Source of the DNA: Rhynochetos jubatus
Lineage: Eukaryota; Chordata; Aves; Eurypygiformes; Rhynochetidae
Direction: 5' to 3'
NCBI GenBank assembly: GCA_027574665.1
Contig: CM050656.1
Location: forward strand, 15,947,501 to 16,011,500
DNA: 64,000 nucleotides
The position numbers were made by a program, and so were the translations under genes. Below, in pieces: positions 1-12,450 of this stretch; position 1 is the first letter of the stretch; every line of letters starts with the position of its first letter. The notes below the pieces were generated by a model. It ran no database searches, was not told the DNA's origin, and saw nothing but the letters and a program-made list of their open reading frames with translations.

Positions 1-265
1 GTAAATGTAATGCAAACAGCTGGCTTCAAATTCCCTGGGAGTTAGGGATCCCAAAGAAAATATTATGAACCAATACATATTGTCTCTGCAGTTGCTCAAG
101 AAACCATTACTCCCTTTACAGAACACAGAAATTTGTTATGTGAAGTGCAAAGATAGCACAAAACAAGGCAACAGGGTTCTGTGGCAAGAATTTTTGCAAA
201 ATTCACAGTGCTCTGAAATACGACACAGTCAAACTCCACAAGCTGCATGCACGTTCTTTGGCGTC

Positions 266-332
266 TTGTCCTGTTCTCACTGAAGTCAGTGGGAAATTTG
301 CCACTGACTAAACAAAGAGGAGGATTGGGCCC
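266..332. repeat. Palindromic ancient repeat relic
   Basis: A short block containing a perfect 9-bp inverted repeat (agtcagtgg at 284-292 and ccactgact at 301-309, spacer 8) and ending in a ggattgggccc-like edge at 322-332. The edge and the 'ctgaagtcagtggga' core resemble a palindromic, non-autonomous repeat that I remember as common in reptile, turtle and bird DNA, with edges near 'gggccc' and a core near 'cattgaagtcaatggg'. The inverted repeat is seen directly. The family link is from memory and I cannot give its catalogue name. Confidence 0.45.
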
Positions 333-2204
333 AAACTATGCAGCTATTTGCCAAAATAATCAAGTTACAGGAAATTGCTCCTCAAAAGGTAGATGTGTTT
401 CTAAATTCCAGATGCCTACATGGAGCTGATCTAATTTACACACACTGGGCCATATACTGTTCTCTGCCTCTGCGCACAGTCCACTTTGATGTTAATGGGA
501 ATCTGATGCTGCTTCAGGGCAGTATAGTACATGTCCCTTGGAGCCCATTCATTCCACTTTATCAGCAAAGAGTGAGCACAAAAGAGAGTAGAAGTAACAC
601 ATCACATTACATCCAATATTCATGCAATTATTGAAGAACACTGTATGTATTACATTTGCAAACTGTCCATAATAATTTAATTTTCTCTCCTCAATTTATA
701 ATATGTTAATTAGGCATGAAATTAAATGCTTTTTAACATAGAACTGATTATGCTATAATGTATCCAACAAAGATTGATTACTGAATAATAAAACAACATT
801 TGCATAAATATTTATATAATCTATTTTTTAAAATTCCCACTGTATAAACAGATAGCATAGGCAAATGACAAGTACTGTGATAGAAATTGTATTTTGCCTT
901 TTAGAGATCTCTCTTCTTGAGACTCATCAAGACTTTGGTATACATCAGGGAAACAAACTGTACAATAAGGAGCACTGCAGTCCTTTAAATGTTATCAGAA
1001 CTTCATAAGACATGTCATTGTTAACATGCACCAAGAAACAGAAAAGTTGCCAGAAAAAAAGCAAATCACATCTTAATTACAATACAATGAATATTAACTT
1101 TACCCAATGTGGAATTTTCATAATAAGCTGAAGTTTTATTTGGGATCCATCCTTGCTCTTGCTCATGTAAATGGCAAGACCTCTTCTTTCTGACATTGTA
1201 CTATTATCGTATTTGACACTACAAAATCTTACTGCAACTATTTCAACGTAGGTTTCTCTGTGATGAAATGACAGTTGTACTCATTACATTAACAGGGAGT
1301 TAAGGGTGGATTGTTTGTGTTTACAAGACACCAACGAAAACTTTCAAATATGAGTAGAAATCTACAAAAACTCCATTAACACAGGCTGCCAAGAATTTGC
1401 TCAGCACATTTCCCAGCAATTCTGGCCACATTCTGCCTGCCTAATAGCAAAACTCGGTTTTTATGGAGTACTTGTCCTTGAGAGACTTTCCACTAGCAAC
1501 AGCTCAGACACATCCTCCCTCCTCCATACAGTGCCTGCTCCAAAGTTGACTAAAGTAAATGGAAAGACTCCTCAAGACCTCATGAGCTTTGGATAAGCTT
1601 CATATTTTGTGCGATTTTCTCACAAACCAAAGACTGTTTACAGGCTAGTCCCAACACTGGATTCTGTCCTGCCCACACTGAGCAGGAAGGGAGACTCAAA
1701 TTTGAGTTCAGCAGGAAAGAAAAGACAAACTGAAGGTAACAAGATAAATGCCTCTACCTCAGCTAACTTTGTTTATTCTTTTTGTTGGCCTGTTTAGAAG
1801 TGTTAAAGACATTTAATAACACGCAAATACAAAAACTGCAGCCAAAATAATGGAGCAAATTATTTTGGACATACTAACTTGCTGCTTACAAGCCAGGAGC
1901 AAGAAAGAGTTTGGGAGAAACACATGGGCTAGAACACAGAATCGTCTTGTAAAAAGAAAACTGAGTCTAATGCCCAATGTAAGATGACCAATTAAAACTG
2001 AATTTCAGTGATACAAAGAGTAAAAAGTTTAATGAGAAAACTATTCTGAGAAAAAAACCTTCAACCATTTTTTTCTGTATCTGCTCACAAGTCACCAGCT
2101 AGCCAGCAGCAAGTGCCAGAGACATATTTCACACAGGGAACGTGACAGAAATAGAGCCCAGCTTTGGTTCACCGCTGCAAGCTGCTCTACACCTCTTGAG
2201 AAAC

Positions 2205-2275
2205 ACTCAGCTCTACACAGAAACCAGTGGGAGTTTTAGTGACTCTGACTGTTACAGCATCAGATTTTGTGATAT
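2205..2275. repeat. Possible scrap of the same palindromic repeat
   Basis: Contains 'ccagtgggagttttagtgac', close to the core of the relic at 266-332 read in the same general form. No clean second arm remains, so this could be chance similarity. Confidence 0.2.
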
Positions 2276-5200
2276 TAATGTGGATTTTGTTTAAAGAGTC
2301 TGTTTTCTTGCCCAGAAATCCTGTGATGAGTTTGATCCTCAGTAAGTTTTTAAGAAGCACTCATCATTAGTGGAAGAACATAGTATAATATCAGCTTTTA
2401 CAAAAAGTTTTGAGATGATACATCCACTGGCTGCTGCAACTGTACATCTGAGAAAGGAGATGGGAGTCCCTGCACGGCTGAGAGCTCATGGGAGAGGGGG
2501 GCCTGCCCAAGAGCTCCTCCTGGGCTCCTCCAGGGACCGAACAGAAAATGCCACAAAGCTGAGTCTTCCAGGCAGCTTCTGCAGAAGTAGTATATTTTTT
2601 CTTCCCCTGTTCCACTTCTTCCTACTCCTCTTTCTCAGTTACTTTATCCTTTTTGTTTTCAAGGTACCATGTAAGAGCATTATGGTTTTCAGAAGTGATG
2701 CTCTCTTTGTGACCTTTCCATCACAAGTAGAGAACACCAGACTGTCCACCCCTGCTAAACCACACCCCACCTCCTATTATTGTTGTTTTGTGTTTGGCAC
2801 CAGCTTCAAACCCTGTTTCCTAAAACGCACAGAACTCTGCAAGCTGTAGTCCCTCAGGTACAAACCGGTAATGCTGCTCAATGCACTGAACTCTCAGAGC
2901 TTTTTTTCTGTGATCTCAAAATGCTTAGAAGTATCAATATTTTTCTGCACACAGAAAACCTGGGGCACAAGTACGTGAATGACTTAGAGTATACACCCCA
3001 TCAGTGACAAAGCTACACACTGGTCACCCAACGGGCAATCCACTGGATCATCTAACATCTCTGAACTAGCCAGATCAATCTTTCCTTTCTTACAAATTTG
3101 ACTAATCACCTCATTCTTTCTGGTTCAGTTTAAAATTGCTATATATTTTCCTCTTAAAAGATTTTTCTCAGCTACTGGAAACTGTTCTCACCACGTTCCC
3201 TCCCCCACCCCACTATTGGATCTAGCAGTCCCTCAGCCAGGTAAAAAAAGGCCAGTGAGCTGCTCTCCATGCCTTGCCTGCTGTGTTCTACACTTCTAGC
3301 ACTTGGGCGCTTCAGGATCCACTTTTTACTACCATATTTCTTATATGCAGCACACTGTGAAAGGGACACAGGATGTTACATGAGGTGTACTGCAATGCTT
3401 TATTATTAAATATTTTAAATTAATCATGTGTGATAGTTAATTATTCATTCAAACAAACCATGAAAAATAGGGACTGCAGCAATTTCCTCTCTCCAATATC
3501 AGATTGCTACTAAATATATGGCACAATAAAACACTCAAATTAAAACTTCCTGATGTGACACCAAATCACTAAATATCCAAACTGCTGAAAAATTAGAAGT
3601 ATAACCCTTGTACAACATATTTATTATATTCATGTCCTACTTAAAACTGCATCTTATTTGGAAGAAAAGAATATTCATGATCTCTCTTCTACAGATTAGA
3701 AAGGAAGTTTCTTGATTTTCCTGAAACTTTCAAACAGTAACATAAGGAAACCTTAAGGAAGGCACATCATGTGCAAGCAGTTGGTGGCATATAGTGAAAT
3801 TAAATAATTACATAGCAGCGTGTAACATCTTGAAGCCAGCCTTTCTCACCTGAACAACTCCATTTTTATTATTCCTAATTATTAAGAGTGCCTTTCACCA
3901 GCAGCAAGAGCAAAAGTTCACTGCCCCAAAGAACTTGAAAATAGTAATCTTATTAGATACTCCTTAAGACAAGACCAGCATAGGTGTAACTAGTTGTTGC
4001 AATAAGCAAAATTCAAGATAGGAAGAATTTGCAGGAAAGCAGCCTGGAAGAACAATGGAGAAACAAAACACACAAGAAAGAAATCTCTAAAAGAGATGAT
4101 GGGCAAGTTGCAACGGAAAAAATCAGCTAAACTGAAATCTGGTACATACCCTGTTAATTCTCCAATGCCAGCTTACATTTGCACATTCACATATCTCAGG
4201 CTCAGACTGAGTAGACCCTTTCCTACACCTCCCAAACAACAACCAAAGCCATAAAAAAAATGCCAGAAAGATAAAAACAGGACAGAAAATATGAAAGAAC
4301 CCAAATCCCAATCTTACTTTTATTTATGGTTTTGTTGTAATTCTTTCATAAGCACTCCACTCTATAAGTTTGCCTCCTATATAATTCCCAAACTCTTCAC
4401 AATATGTAAACGTAAGACTTTTGACTGAACTTAATGATTCTATTTTGAACTGCCTGGGTTCTAGCAGAGATATCATTACAGTATATATTCCTGAAGACTC
4501 AGTGTAACGATCAAAGCACTCTCAAAGTACAGCGATCAATGAAGAGCTGTTTGTCTGTCAATCCTTCAAGAGAAGCAGGAGTGCCCGGCTCAGCAGAACA
4601 GCAGGAGAGCACGCTGTCGTCTGAGGGAATCGCGGCTTGGTCATGGTCTCTCCAAGGTAATAATATTTTGTCAGTATTATTTCTTTTCTTACTATAAAAA
4701 GAGATCTGTCTTCTGTGAACCCATTTGTTAGATTGCAATTTACAGGTTTAACCTTTCATTAGTCTCTATCCTCTTTCATTAAAGCCACTAATTTGACAAG
4801 TGAATGACTTCTTTTTGAGAGGTTTGTCCTTTGCTTTCCAAAGAGATTTTTTTCCCTTTGCCTATCAGCGAGGCCCAGGCGCTGGGTGTCATTGCTGCCT
4901 TCTCTGCTGACAGAAAGAGGTTGGAACAGGAGAGTGCCTAGGCAAAGCTCTGCAGAAATGCAAAGAGATTACATACACACACAAATTTTATACTGGTCAT
5001 CTTTTTACCATACTCATCTATCCCTCTGTGCTTCCTTCCTCCCTTTCCCCTCCAGTAAAAGCCCATGCTCACCCCTCCCTTCGTGTTACTGAGATATTCC
5101 CAACAGCATCCTTGAATCTTTTTCCCTTGTGTGTCTTTCTTCTATACTTTCTGCTGCTTTGATTTCCCTTTTTTTTTCTTTTGTTTCATCTTCTCATAGG

Positions 5201-5416
5201 AGTCAGGTCTCCTATTATTTTTTTCATCTTTTGTTGCTCTTTTCACTCTACACAGTTGCTCTTTTGGTGTGCTGCTGACTTAACTCACTTTCTTTTCACA
5301 AATCTTGAAGCCATTCTTGGAAAACTTTTCTCCTTTCCACCCCACCCCCTTCCTCCCCAAAAGCTTTTCCAATCTCCTTCTAAAGCACAGCAACACAAGC
5401 ACATTACAGCATTTTG

Positions 5417-5421
5417 TTAAT
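5417..5421. repeat. Target-site duplication, left copy (ttaat)
   Basis: The five bases ttaat directly before the LTR are repeated exactly after it at 6017-6021. A 5-bp duplication fits an ERVL-type integrase. A 6-bp reading fails because the flanking bases differ. Confidence 0.8.
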
Positions 5422-6016
5422 TGTTATTGTTTAACCCTGCCAGCAACTGAGCACCACACAGCTGCTCCCTCACTGCCGTGTGCGTGTCCCCCAGTGGGGT
5501 GGGGGAAAGAATCAGACGAGTAAAAGTGAGAAAACTTGTGGGTTGAGATAAAGACAGTTTAGTAGGTAAAGCAAAAGCCACACATGCAAGCAAACCAAAA
5601 CAAGGAATCCATCCTCCAATTCCCACGAACAGACAGATGTTCAGTCATCTCCAAGAAAGCAGGGCTACATCACACTTAACAGTTATTTGGGCAGGCAAAT
5701 GTCATCACTCTGAACGTCCCCTACCCCTTCCTTCCTCTTCCCCCAGCTTTATATGCTGAGCAGGACTTTGTATGGTCTGGAATATCTCTGTGGTCGGTTG
5801 GGGTCAGCTGTCCCAGCGGAACCCCCTCCCAACTTCTTGTGCACCCCCAACCTACTCGCTGGTGTGGGGTTATGAGGAGCAGGCCTTGACTCTGTGTAAG
5901 CACTGCTCAACAGTAACTAAACACCTCTACATATACTACGCTTCATAGCACAAATCTGAAATACACATACTGCTGCTATGAAGAAAATTAACTCTTTCCC
6001 AGCCCAAACCAGTACA
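5422..6016 (-). mobile_element. Solo LTR of an avian ERVL-like endogenous retrovirus
   Basis: A 595-bp LTR with TG...CA ends, flanked by an exact 5-bp repeat (ttaat). Read on the minus strand it begins tgtactggtttgggctggg, has a TATA-like gcatataaag in the complement of 5747-5756, and a candidate polyadenylation region in the complement of about 5555-5565. The overall sequence is one I recognise as an abundant bird LTR, including the stretch 'gttgagataaagacagttt' at 5543-5561. The 5-bp duplication and the ends point to ERVL rather than ERVK, which usually makes 6 bp. No internal retroviral sequence or second LTR is present, so it is a fossil left by recombination between two LTRs. Its clear similarity to the remembered consensus and the intact duplication suggest moderate age within birds. 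Confidence 0.85.
5746..5756 (-). promoter_or_regulatory. TATA-like element of the solo LTR
   Basis: The minus strand reads gcatataaagc, at the place where the U3 promoter of this LTR family lies. Whether it is active cannot be told from the sequence. Confidence 0.45.
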
Positions 6017-6021
6017 TTAAT
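6017..6021. repeat. Target-site duplication, right copy (ttaat)
   Basis: Exact match to 5417-5421, directly after the terminal CA of the LTR. The pair shows that both LTR edges are preserved. Confidence 0.8.
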
Positions 6022-7289
6022 CTGCCTCAGTATTGTTCTTTTCTTGACCATCCTGCTCCCACCTGCTTTTCTTCAAGCAAGAATAGGCAGCTTTTGTTGG
6101 TCAAGGTCAGATAAAAAGGAAAAGATCATGAGCATGCCCTTCTGAAGGCCTCATGTTGTTTGCTGGAGCTGTTTGCTGATTTTTATATGCATTATCTACT
6201 TGATTGTTGCTGCCATTGCAAGAGCCTTCTCCTTAAAACCTCTAAATAAGTCAGATTACAGCTTTCCACTGTTGTATACAATTTTAATGCTCCCCAGTCT
6301 TTTTCATAGTAATAATCTAGAAATGTATCTGCACAGTATTATTTGTAAGCTTCCATTTCCCCATTCTTTGAGTTTTTAAGTGTTATTTAACTTAACTGTC
6401 AAAGCTTGGGACACTGTATTTAAAAAAATATAACTCAGCACCTCTACAGTGAAAGACCTGTGAGAGAAAAGGAAGTACAGACCTTCCTGAAAGTGTTCCT
6501 GTTCCCTGACAAGCAACACATAGTAAGACTGAGAGTCATTAGGTTTCTCTAGCCATTACAGTATGGGTGAAAGCTGGCCAATATTTAAGAACTGTTTGGA
6601 AATAGCCAGCATAAAAAGGGTCAGAGAGGGAATGGGTTCCATTCTGTACAGTAAAGTTTGTTCCAACATAGCCTCTGCTTCATACCTGCCAGAATCAATG
6701 GTCTGCAACAAGTTTTTTCTTCGCAGGTCAGGAAGACCATGGGGAGCAGTGTAGAAAAAATTGGGAGGGAGTCCTTAGGACATTATACAGATGAAGCATA
6801 AGAAGGAATGAAATACAAAATGGTATGACAAAAGGCAAAGAGTAGAAAACGTAAAATAAGAACAATATGCACAGTACCAGGCCAGGCAATCACAAGGGAT
6901 GGAGAGAAAAAGAGGAGAGAGGCCGGTGGTAAGGCATTTTAACTCCTACCCACACAGTAAATCTCCTCAGATTACTCATAATATGTGAAATTATACATAA
7001 TTCTCCTCAAAGGTGTTGACAGTAAAGTTACTTCTACCTCTGTGCTGTGGCTTGCTCTTTACAGACATCAGCATGTAGCAATAGCTTTTGTCTACGATTC
7101 ATAAAATCATACTGTAACATATATATGTATACAGCAACTGTATCCAAAAAGCCATAAGCACTTCCTAAGAACAAGCATTCAAATCCCCAGTTAGAGGGAA
7201 CACATTTTTCCCCTCTAATTACATGTATGAGTTCCTTCAGCTGAAAGTGTTAAGTCTTAAACAAAGCAGCACAGAAAATCAAAAGCAAA
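6022..7289. other. Gene-free stretch, nothing recognised
   Basis: AT-rich sequence with only short open frames. I see no domain, RNA gene or clear repeat, only short A/T runs and a short 'atatatatgtata' near 7120. Confidence 0.5.
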
Positions 7290-7346
7290 GCCAGGAACAG
7301 AGATAGGTGTCCTGCTTTCAAAGCCTGGCTCTGAGCCCCATTCACC
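7290..7346 (-). repeat. MIR-like SINE relic
   Basis: The stretch 'ccaggaacagagataggtgtcctg...tcaaagcctggctctgagcccc' resembles the tRNA-related 5' part of a MIR-type SINE in reverse complement, whose usual form is 'gaacccaggtctcctgactcccagcccagtgctct'. The match is eroded and short. It could be another tRNA-derived SINE. Confidence 0.35.
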
Positions 7347-8149
7347 CTTTTTCAAAAAAGACATTTTGAAGAAAAGACTCTAATTGTAGCAGACACTAAC
7401 GCAAACGGACAAGTAGCAAAAGTCCTGCTATGCAACTGGGATGGGAGACAAGACAGAAGAGGTAATTTTTGGCTATTTATTTGGTAATTATTGGATGTAA
7501 TTTTTCTAAACATGGAAGGCATAAGCACTTTGAATCTTAGCTGTGTAGTTCCCTGCCTGGGAAAGTTGAGTTTCCCAGACAAGCCCTAATTGACAAGCAG
7601 TCTCAGGCTGTTGAGACACCAGAACAGTGGCCATACCACAAAACACCACACCATACAAAACCACAGGCTCCCATGAAGAATACCAGGAACTTGATTCACT
7701 TAATATTGAACAACACCTTTTTCTCACTAGATTTTGTAGATCAGTATTTTAAACAACCTGATTTGGAGACTTCAGTTGCAGGCTGATTAGATTTACTTTC
7801 TACATACATAAACAACCCAACAAGTTGAGCACGGTGCTCTGCAGTTCAGTACAGCCAAGATTCCTGCCTTGCAGAGATTAAACTTCAGATAATCCTAAAT
7901 GATTGAATTACCAGTAAGAACAATCTTCAATTAAATTAGTAAAGGGACTTTCTGGTTTACACTGACATTGTTCTCTTTCCTGAGGAGAAAAAGGTTGTAT
8001 TTTATTTTATTCTTAAATGATCAATTAAGGGAAAGTTGTCCAGTGACAAAAATTCTTCCAATTACTAAGTTCTCACAGTATTAAATACTTTCAGTTAAAT
8101 CAACCAACATTTAGCAAACTGCTGCTCCCCCCTCTTCCCCTTTCCACAT

Positions 8150-8360
8150 ACACAGTTTTTTCCTTCTAAAAGCCCTCTACTGAATTAGCTGTTAGGTGCT
8201 AATTGCAAATGATTAAGCACTCACCAGTCTTACACTTCTTGCTTTAATATTAATGAGATGTATTAGCATGGAACATGGCTTGTATTAATATTATAAATGG
8301 AAGCCTGCATGGATCACTGCCTACTGTTTTGCATTACAAGGAGCATGCGGTTAAAGAAAA
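8150..8360. promoter_or_regulatory. Possible conserved regulatory element (AT-rich, homeodomain/POU-like motifs)
   Basis: A dense set of motifs that bind homeodomain and POU factors: 'ctaattgcaaatgatta' near 8199-8215, several taat/atta cores around 8246-8295, and 'ttttgcatta' near 8326-8335. These are seen directly. Enhancer function is inference from motif density, and such motifs are also common by chance in AT-rich DNA. Confidence 0.2.
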
Positions 8361-9804
8361 AAGTCCAATTTAGACCAGAAAAAGCCTAGTAAACCATATA
8401 TTTCTGTTGGCAACAAAGTAGTAAAAGGACTGAAGAAAATAAAGTTAAATACTATCTATTTGTATAAACAGCATATCATTTTTTCCATAATCACCAGCAG
8501 CAAACTTATATAAAAGATAAATTTCTCTCATCAATCTCTGAAATAACTTAAATACATGAAGCTAAAGTTAAATTTAAATTACTTCATTAAGCAGAGCCAT
8601 GCCACAGAGAAACACCTTTTCTGCCTTGCTCTAAAGAGGTAACAAAGTTCTTCTCCTGTGACTATCAGGTTCAAGGATTGTACTCCATTCAAACATCCTA
8701 CTTGTACTTTCCTATTCATAGGATGCTGAAGTACACGTAGCGAGTTTTTTAAGTATGCATATATGTAATTATTTATCCTTACTCCAAGGTAGCTTTCCCA
8801 TTTCTTCATGACCATGGAGATGTAAGGCATAGGTGTGTTAGTGTGTACAACTTAGCTACTTTGCCTTGTATTCATTATACAAAATAAGTTGCGTGTTAAA
8901 ATTGAGTCCAATCTGTTGGAAGTGCAAAACACAGTTTTCACTCTTCATTGCTTTGTGCAACTATAAATGGACATAATATGTTTAAACGATAGACAAATGA
9001 AAGCTCTCCACACAAAAACTGTGTCAGTTCTAAAGACAAACACCTTCCACAAAATCTACGCATTTTCTGGGAAGTCTAAAGTTTCCTTCAAGATGAAATT
9101 TTTAATGCTAGTTATTGTAGAAGTATGATGTGCACGCTTGAAAATAAATGACAGGCTTCCCTGGTCTGGCAAATACTTTGTTTTCTACCTTGAAATTGGT
9201 TATGAGAAAAAGCTTGTGGAAGAAATTATTTAAACAGCATTCTTATTTATAAGTTGGAAGGATCAATACAAATGTGACTTTAGAAAGATAAAGCCTGAGA
9301 GCAGAAATATGAAACCAGCAGCAGAATCCTGGGATAGTTTTGTCATTATAATAGTAACAGGAGTGCATGGCAACAATTGGAAAAGGACTTATATCAAGCT
9401 CCAGGTCATAATGTCCCATATATATATGTTACTTCTGTTGACATCAATTAAAGGTATTCACAAACAGCAGAAGGAGAAGCTAGTATAGAACATACTCTCA
9501 AAGAGAGTGAGCAGTTCAGCCACATCACACCATGTAGTACAAGACAATACCACTCAACAGCTAACTCCCATGGGTAACTGGTGCTCCACTCGTCCCTACT
9601 CATTTAAAAACTATGCCCAGATCAAGAAGCATCAACACGGAAGCACACTAAAGACAAAAAAAGCACACACAGAAGCAGAAGCCACAGTCACAAAAGAGCC
9701 AAGGAGCAACACAAAAGAAGGTCCCTCCCAGGCAAAGTCTCACAGCTTCAATCACCAGCACAGGGATGGGCGCAGGCCAGCAGAGAGGGGACTGGCTTAG
9801 TAGA

Positions 9805-9870
9805 GAACCGAGCGTCGACTGCAGCTGCACGTACCATGTGCTACCCTAGGTATCCGACGCATCGCCAGAG
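9805..9870. other. Local CpG cluster in CpG-poor DNA
   Basis: About six CpG dinucleotides within some 65 bases (gagcgtcgactg, gcacgtacc, tccgacgcatcgcc), followed by 'gccagagggtacc', a weak match to a CTCF-type core. It is far too small to be a CpG island. It may be a protected or recently arrived sequence. Confidence 0.3.
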
Positions 9871-12349
9871 GGTACCTAGTTACTTGTAGAAGATTCAAAT
9901 GAATGAAACATCTAATTCTGTTTCCTATTACTTGTTTATTTTTACTTCAAAACATGGCATGTGGCAACAAGTAGGTTGGGATCTTGTAGCTGATCTCAGC
10001 TACAGGTTGCGTTAACTGGAATTTGATTTGCACAGATGTCACAAAGACACATTTGTGAAACAGCCATTAGAAATTTTTTTCCTTTTTTAAAAATAAAAAA
10101 AAGGTTGAATTATTTTTTTAATCATTACTAGATTTCATGGGGGATTATGAAAATGTGCACCTAATTAGTATAATGAATACTTAGGTTTTGTTTTGTTTTC
10201 TATTATATGTCATTACAGAAAAGCAACAACATTGGGACAGAGTAAGTTCACCCTTTAATGATTTCTCCTGTCATCATCCTGAAGGATAGAGAGGCTGCTT
10301 TCCCAATATTTCTTATTCCTTACTATCTATCTGACAGAGAGAGATGGGAGCTGACTGAATTATCCATTGTGACAGATTCAAGAGTTAACCCAGTTCATCT
10401 GAATCCTACTGACTCACTCTTCTGTCACAGAAGTTGACGTACACTTGTTCATCTAGGAGGGATGGAGACATAACCTCTACATCTATCAGTCATCCAGTTT
10501 TTTCTGAGATTTAGATCAACGAAAATTATCCACCTCCCTCTGAAAATATGAATAAAGGGTTTTTCAGCTTTAGCTTCTTCATTAGTCCAGGAATGCAATA
10601 TTAGTAGGGTTAAATTCATGAAGATGTATATCCAAAGGAGAAACCTTATTATAGATAGTAATCGAGTTATTAAAAACACTATCAAGTTACATGGATTCTG
10701 ATACGACTGGTATCAAGTTAAGATTGTCCTTCAAACCTTGAATTTGAGCTTTTAAATGCTTAAAACCTTAATAATGCCTAAGATTTTCAATGCATAGCTT
10801 TGTTTTGACTGCATATACATAGAACTGTCATAGAAATTCAGTGTTTGCCCATATTTATCACACACTGTCACAGAAGTTTCTCAGCCTTCTGTTCATGGAA
10901 TTCGAAATAAAACTATTTCTAAGAATATAATTTTCAATAGAAACTCCTTCCTACAGGAACACTAAGACTGATCATTCCTTGGAGTAAACATTGCCATTTC
11001 TTCCCTTGAATCAATAAAACTGAGCAGTCATTTCAAGCTAACTCCATAACTGGTTATTATTCAGCTTGGCTTTAATTTCTAATGCAGGACAGGAAAACAC
11101 AACAGCAGGTTCCTATCTCCAGTGAGGGCTGTCCTCTGGGAATTATGCGATTCTCACTAGCACTGGCTAAGTCCTCTTTGCAGCTGCAAGACAACCATTT
11201 ATTCCTCAGTGCCTTATATTACAAAAGCAATGAGCAGACAACCCAGATGCCGTCTTCCTGGGTGCCACGGCTCACCCATACAAGATTCTGCCACAGCTCT
11301 TTCATTTCTTTCATTTATGTTCTCTGCTGCACCGAAGTGATTTGGGATAATTGACGGTGGAATTCTGCTAACATGAACTTTGGTATTGAACTGGTTTAGA
11401 TCAGTGGATGTTTCTATTGCACACTGGTGACTGCCCTTGCAAGTATTTATTCTTCAGACATGCTGCTTGGAATAAGTGTTTGGAAATAAGACAAAAATAA
11501 AGGAGAAAATAACAATGAACAGTAAACACAAGAATTCTTGTAGTAGTAAGAGAATCAGAGGAAACACTAGATTGGTATCTGGCGACACACTACTGAGTTC
11601 AAGGACTGTGCTATTACTCTATTAAATTTCATTCTCTGCTAAACTTTCACAGGAGATTTCCAATGGTTTTCCCTTTGGAAAGAAAGGGTAAATTAGCTGC
11701 TACGTGGTAAAAGAACTGGTATGATGTATGGTTTTACTACATAGGATCACTACAGTATGTCTCCACGGTTCAAGGCGTTTGCCTGAACATACACCGTAGT
11801 ATGGCAAAAAATCCTGCTACTGGCCTTCTAATCCATGTGATGCTAGTCTCAGCAAATATATGTTTCACTTACTCTACTCTTCTTCTTATACAGCAATAAC
11901 TTGATAAAGAATTAGGATATCATTCTTGTTACAACAGTTCACTTTCAACTGTTAGAGGGTTTTTTTATTATTTCCTTTGCAGTTTTGCATTAATTCTGAA
12001 ATTTATCTTCTCCCTCAGTATATTTCCTTCCTTTTTCAGGGTAGTGAGCAATATTGAAAGGTCTAAAATATTCCTTTCACAGTACCAGCTCCCTTATTCA
12101 AATAAGCAAAAATTATTTTGGCTAATGAAGATCATGGTAATCTTAGAGAATTTTCATTCAATGTTGTAAATTGTACAGCTTCACAGATTTCCCACATAAA
12201 TTCCAATTCTGCAGTTTTTAGTATACAAACCACATCTCCTGCAGTACATGACTCTAGACAGCAGGACAGTAGGAAAAGATGAGATGTTTGTCTTCACTGC
12301 TGATGGCACAGCAGTGGAATCACCTACCTTTGCTGCCTTAGCCCTGCTG

Positions 12350-12373
12350 ACTTCTCCACGCAGGTGGAGAAGT
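12350..12373. repeat. Perfect 10-bp stem hairpin
   Basis: acttctccac (12350-12359), loop gcag, gtggagaagt (12364-12373): a perfect inverted repeat. No U-run follows and no longer arms are seen, so it is neither a terminator nor an obvious microRNA precursor. Confidence 0.6.
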
Positions 12374-12450
12374 GGGAATGCAGACTCTGCAACATATGAT
12401 CTCTACAAATATACAGTGACTTGAGCTTACATGGATCTGAATTGCCAAGT

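Larger units (their letters stand above)
1..5416. other. Gene-free stretch, mostly unassigned
   Basis: AT-rich sequence with stops in every frame. I see no exon, RNA gene or young repeat apart from the palindromic relics listed separately near 266-332 and 2205-2275. The longest open frame (2370-2849, 159 codons) is low in complexity in its middle (a run of Phe/Leu from a pyrimidine-rich tract) and matches no family I know. A small group of CpG dinucleotides lies at about 4600-4640, in otherwise CpG-poor DNA. A pyrimidine-rich belt runs from about 5030 to 5185. Confidence 0.6.
7347..12349. other. Gene-free stretch with a few notable spots
   Basis: No exon or RNA gene is supported. It holds a possible conserved element at 8150-8360 and a small CpG group at 9805-9870, both listed separately. 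The region 9507-9800 is open for 97 codons on the plus strand and partly open on the minus strand, with A/C-rich composition and no recognisable protein. The rest is AT-rich with no clear repeat. Confidence 0.5.

Noticed and set aside
2370-2849. 159-codon open frame, the longest outside the repeats
   Set aside because: No domain, a Phe/Leu-rich middle made by a pyrimidine tract, no conserved-looking start context, and an overlapping minus-strand frame.
9507-9800. 97-codon plus-strand frame with basic, Thr/Lys-rich sequence
   Set aside because: A/C-rich composition, no domain, and a minus-strand frame overlaps it.
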